From Balanoglossus misakiensis (taxonomy: Eukaryota; Hemichordata), in contig CM082582.2 in NCBI GenBank assembly GCA_040954595.2, positions 5,580,001 through 5,644,000 on the forward strand: 64,000 bases of DNA, read 5' to 3'. Each line of letters begins with the position of its first letter. The first letter of the stretch is position 1. Under the pieces are notes generated by a model. It had not been told where the DNA came from. It searched no databases and saw nothing but the letters and a program-made list of their open reading frames with translations. A program made the translations under genes and the position numbers. Of this stretch, positions 52,862 to 64,000 are shown piece by piece.

Positions 52862-54502
52862 GTCACTGGAAGGGTGGGTCTTCTATTAAACGCAGAAGTA
52901 GAAGTAGAGGCCGAGTTTGGCCGGACGCCCACGGCCACCAAGGGGGGTGGGGGTGGGGGGTCATGCTCTGTTGAACCACGTGACCTGGTCTGAACCACTG
53001 TGGTACATGGTACGGTCGGTCAGACCGATGGCGGGAACATATACGCATGCTCACATCACTGGCAATTGTGCAGCAGAAATATTCGAAGATGTTCCCAGTG
53101 GATCTACATGTAACCACGGGGAGTCACGTGAGACGTTGTTCGTGATTTTCCACGAGGGCGAACTATTGGTCACAATATAGAACTACTCAGCAAACTGTGT
53201 TATTGTCACTGTTGTCGTCCATGGTCTGGTGTGCATGCATATCGAAGTTGTACGAGAAGCAGCCCCCATACATTTTTCTTGTGTATCGAAAGTATCCAGT
53301 GGGATATTTTATGGTGTAATAAATGAGCAGTTGATAGTTTGCGAACTTGAAAAGGTCAGGAGATGCTAGTTTGTAGCTAGTCTGGGTTACCCAGACGCCT
53401 TTGCTTCTTCCGCTTTTCTGGAGAACACCGGAAGAAGTAAAGGCGTCTGGGTAACCGAGACTAGTTTGTAGCCTGCAGTCAGGACACAGGATGGTTGCGC
53501 AGTTCTTCTATTAGATACATTTGTATCAATAACTTGTGTAGATGGTTGAGTAATTGGAAACCTCAACAATGAGATGTGAAATTTATAACTCAAGCAGCGA
53601 AATGGAATAGGATTATTCATTGTAAATACTGTATTTATGGCGATTCTCTCGTGTTTAGTGTTAATGTCCGGGAAATTTATTTCTGAGACAAATTATAATT
53701 CTCCGTCAACACGGTCAGAGGGCCCTTTTAATGGAAGAGTCGTTATAAGCGTATATTCGTCAACTTCTCTGTGCCATGACGCGGGGTTAATGACGTCATC
53801 ACAAACCTTGAGTCGACCACTTATTGGTGAGCAGCCTCCCATGCATACTTTTGTGAATGTGAAATTAAAAATACATCATGACTTTTGGCCTTTTTGTTTA
53901 TAGGGACAACACGATTAATCAAACGAAATGGCGGGCGTTAATCGTCAAGAGACCGTAACTAATAATTCGTCACCCTTTAGCTTTGTGTGTGGAACTGTTA
54001 CTAACGGCGACCAATCCATTAATGGAAAGGATTGAGCGAAGTAACCATCCGACGTGCGAGTCGGTTCTAAGTTGTCCTACAAATGTTTTCCAGCATCATT
54101 GGGCAGACCACATTTTCACCGATTTAGTATAAGAAACAGAAACTATAAAATTCCAAAGTACAAGGTATACTCTCAATAATTGCTCGGGCTACATTATAAT
54201 ACATAAGCAAAACTTTTACACGTGTGTTTTTTCGTGTTTGTTGTTGTTGTTTATTCAAGTATTTTTCTTCTCGTCAATGACTTCTAATTGTAAACTCCTA
54301 ATTAATAAAACAATAACTGGGTGACAGCTACAACCGATATTCTATTTTCCATACCTCGATAATCCCAGCCCCCCGAAGATATGCAAAGTACCTGGTTGAA
54401 ATTGCCCACGTGACTCTCAATGTGTTTCTATGGTTACGCACCGTAGCAATAACTCCCATAATTTCGGTCCGCTTTGATGAAGCACAGCGACGGAGCCTGA
54501 GG
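52862..54502. other. Intergenic between NAT8-like gene E and the lectin gene
   Basis: No coding exon is supported. It contains the small hairpin at 53366-53472. No TATA box could be assigned to the lectin gene. Confidence 0.5.
53366..53472. mobile_element. Tiny hairpin element with flanking direct repeats
   Basis: CTAGTTTGTAGC occurs at 53366-53377 and 53461-53472. Between them, TAGTCTGGGTTACCCAGACG then CCTTTGCTTCTTCCG pairs with the inverse (TAGTCTCGGTTACCCAGACG then CCTTTACTTCTTCCG), about 35 bp of stem with 2-3 mismatches and a loop of about 17 nt. The flanking repeat may be a target duplication, although the stem partly overlaps its CTAG. Confidence 0.7.
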
Positions 54503-63636
<9,134 letters not shown>

Positions 63637-64000
63637 GTAAGATATTTCATAACGCGCCTTTCGTGGCAAGTGCATCTTTTGATCTATACGGACAAAGCAG
63701 ATCGGCTGGTTTTTACGTTGCAAATGTGAATGGAATGGAGACAGATTGTCAATGTTGTCATTTCCATGTATGCCGTGATATACTATTTGGTTGAGATCAA
63801 CAGACAGCTAATAGAATTATGCAAATCTGTGCCCCCTCCCCCCTTTTATGCACGACAGTTGTGGTCAAATCAATTGCTGTCTTACAGTTGCGTTACGAAT
63901 TAACTGGAGTCCGTGTGCAAAAGGGGAGAGAAAGCCAAACTCATTCCGAGTACACGTATTATTCATGCAAATGGAAGAAAACACGAATATCTCATATATT
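63637..64000. other. Intron of the lectin gene running to the window edge
   Basis: A donor CCTG|GTAAGA follows exon 15. An open frame continues to a stop at 63792-63794, but it lacks the WIG and WND-type CTLD landmarks, so I read it as intron. No further exon is visible before 64000. Confidence 0.6.

Noticed and set aside
63637-63794. Lectin exon 15 extended to the stop at 63794
   Set aside because: A good donor follows at 63637, and the extension lacks CTLD landmarks and breaks the phase 1 pattern.

Overview
This is eukaryotic, animal DNA: small spliced exons with GT-AG introns, TATA promoters, microsatellites and many small DNA transposons. The gene content points to a cephalochordate (lancelet, Branchiostoma type). 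It combines FOXRED2-like flavoproteins, NAT8/camello acetyltransferases, clan-2 cytochromes P450 and a mosaic C-type lectin carrying the CCS..GWCG cysteine-rich module I associate with amphioxus. The organism call is inference; no ribosomal or mitochondrial marker is present.

Layout. 1-10 kb: no supported gene, only repeats. 10.0-19.6 kb: two FOXRED2-like genes, divergent (head to head), with TATA promoters about 2.4 kb apart. 20.2-26.1 kb: two tandem NAT8-like genes on +, each with an uninterrupted coding exon behind noncoding 5' exons. 26.6-35.0 kb: a complete nine-exon P450 on -, whose 5'-UTR intron holds a 3-kb foldback element made of nested tandem repeats. 35-40.7 kb: intergenic, with a 5'-truncated LINE carrying an open reverse-transcriptase ORF. 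40.7-45.0 kb: a second nine-exon P450 on +. 45.9-52.2 kb: three more NAT8-like genes, all on -. 54.5 kb to the right edge: a multi-domain secreted lectin (C-type lectin, fucolectin-like and cysteine-rich modules) that runs out of the window.

All exon models were built by eye from splice sites and reading phase. Each complete gene sums to an intact frame: FOXRED2-like 603 and 614 aa; P450 505 and 514 aa; NAT8-like 233, 228, 235, 233 and 223 aa. The lectin stays in frame through 15 exons (782 codons seen).

Taken together, a flavin oxidoreductase pair, two microsomal P450s and five ER-type N-acetyltransferases look like a xenobiotic or small-molecule modification neighbourhood. The NAT8 and P450 genes form a mirror-image arrangement (NAT8 right, P450 left, P450 right, NAT8 left), suggesting an old inverted duplication. 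The most unusual structure is the foldback element at 31809-34850. It is built from 31-bp subunits inside 134-bp monomers inside a 268-bp higher-order unit, is bounded by an 8-9 bp direct repeat, and has a Harbinger-like MITE nested in one arm.
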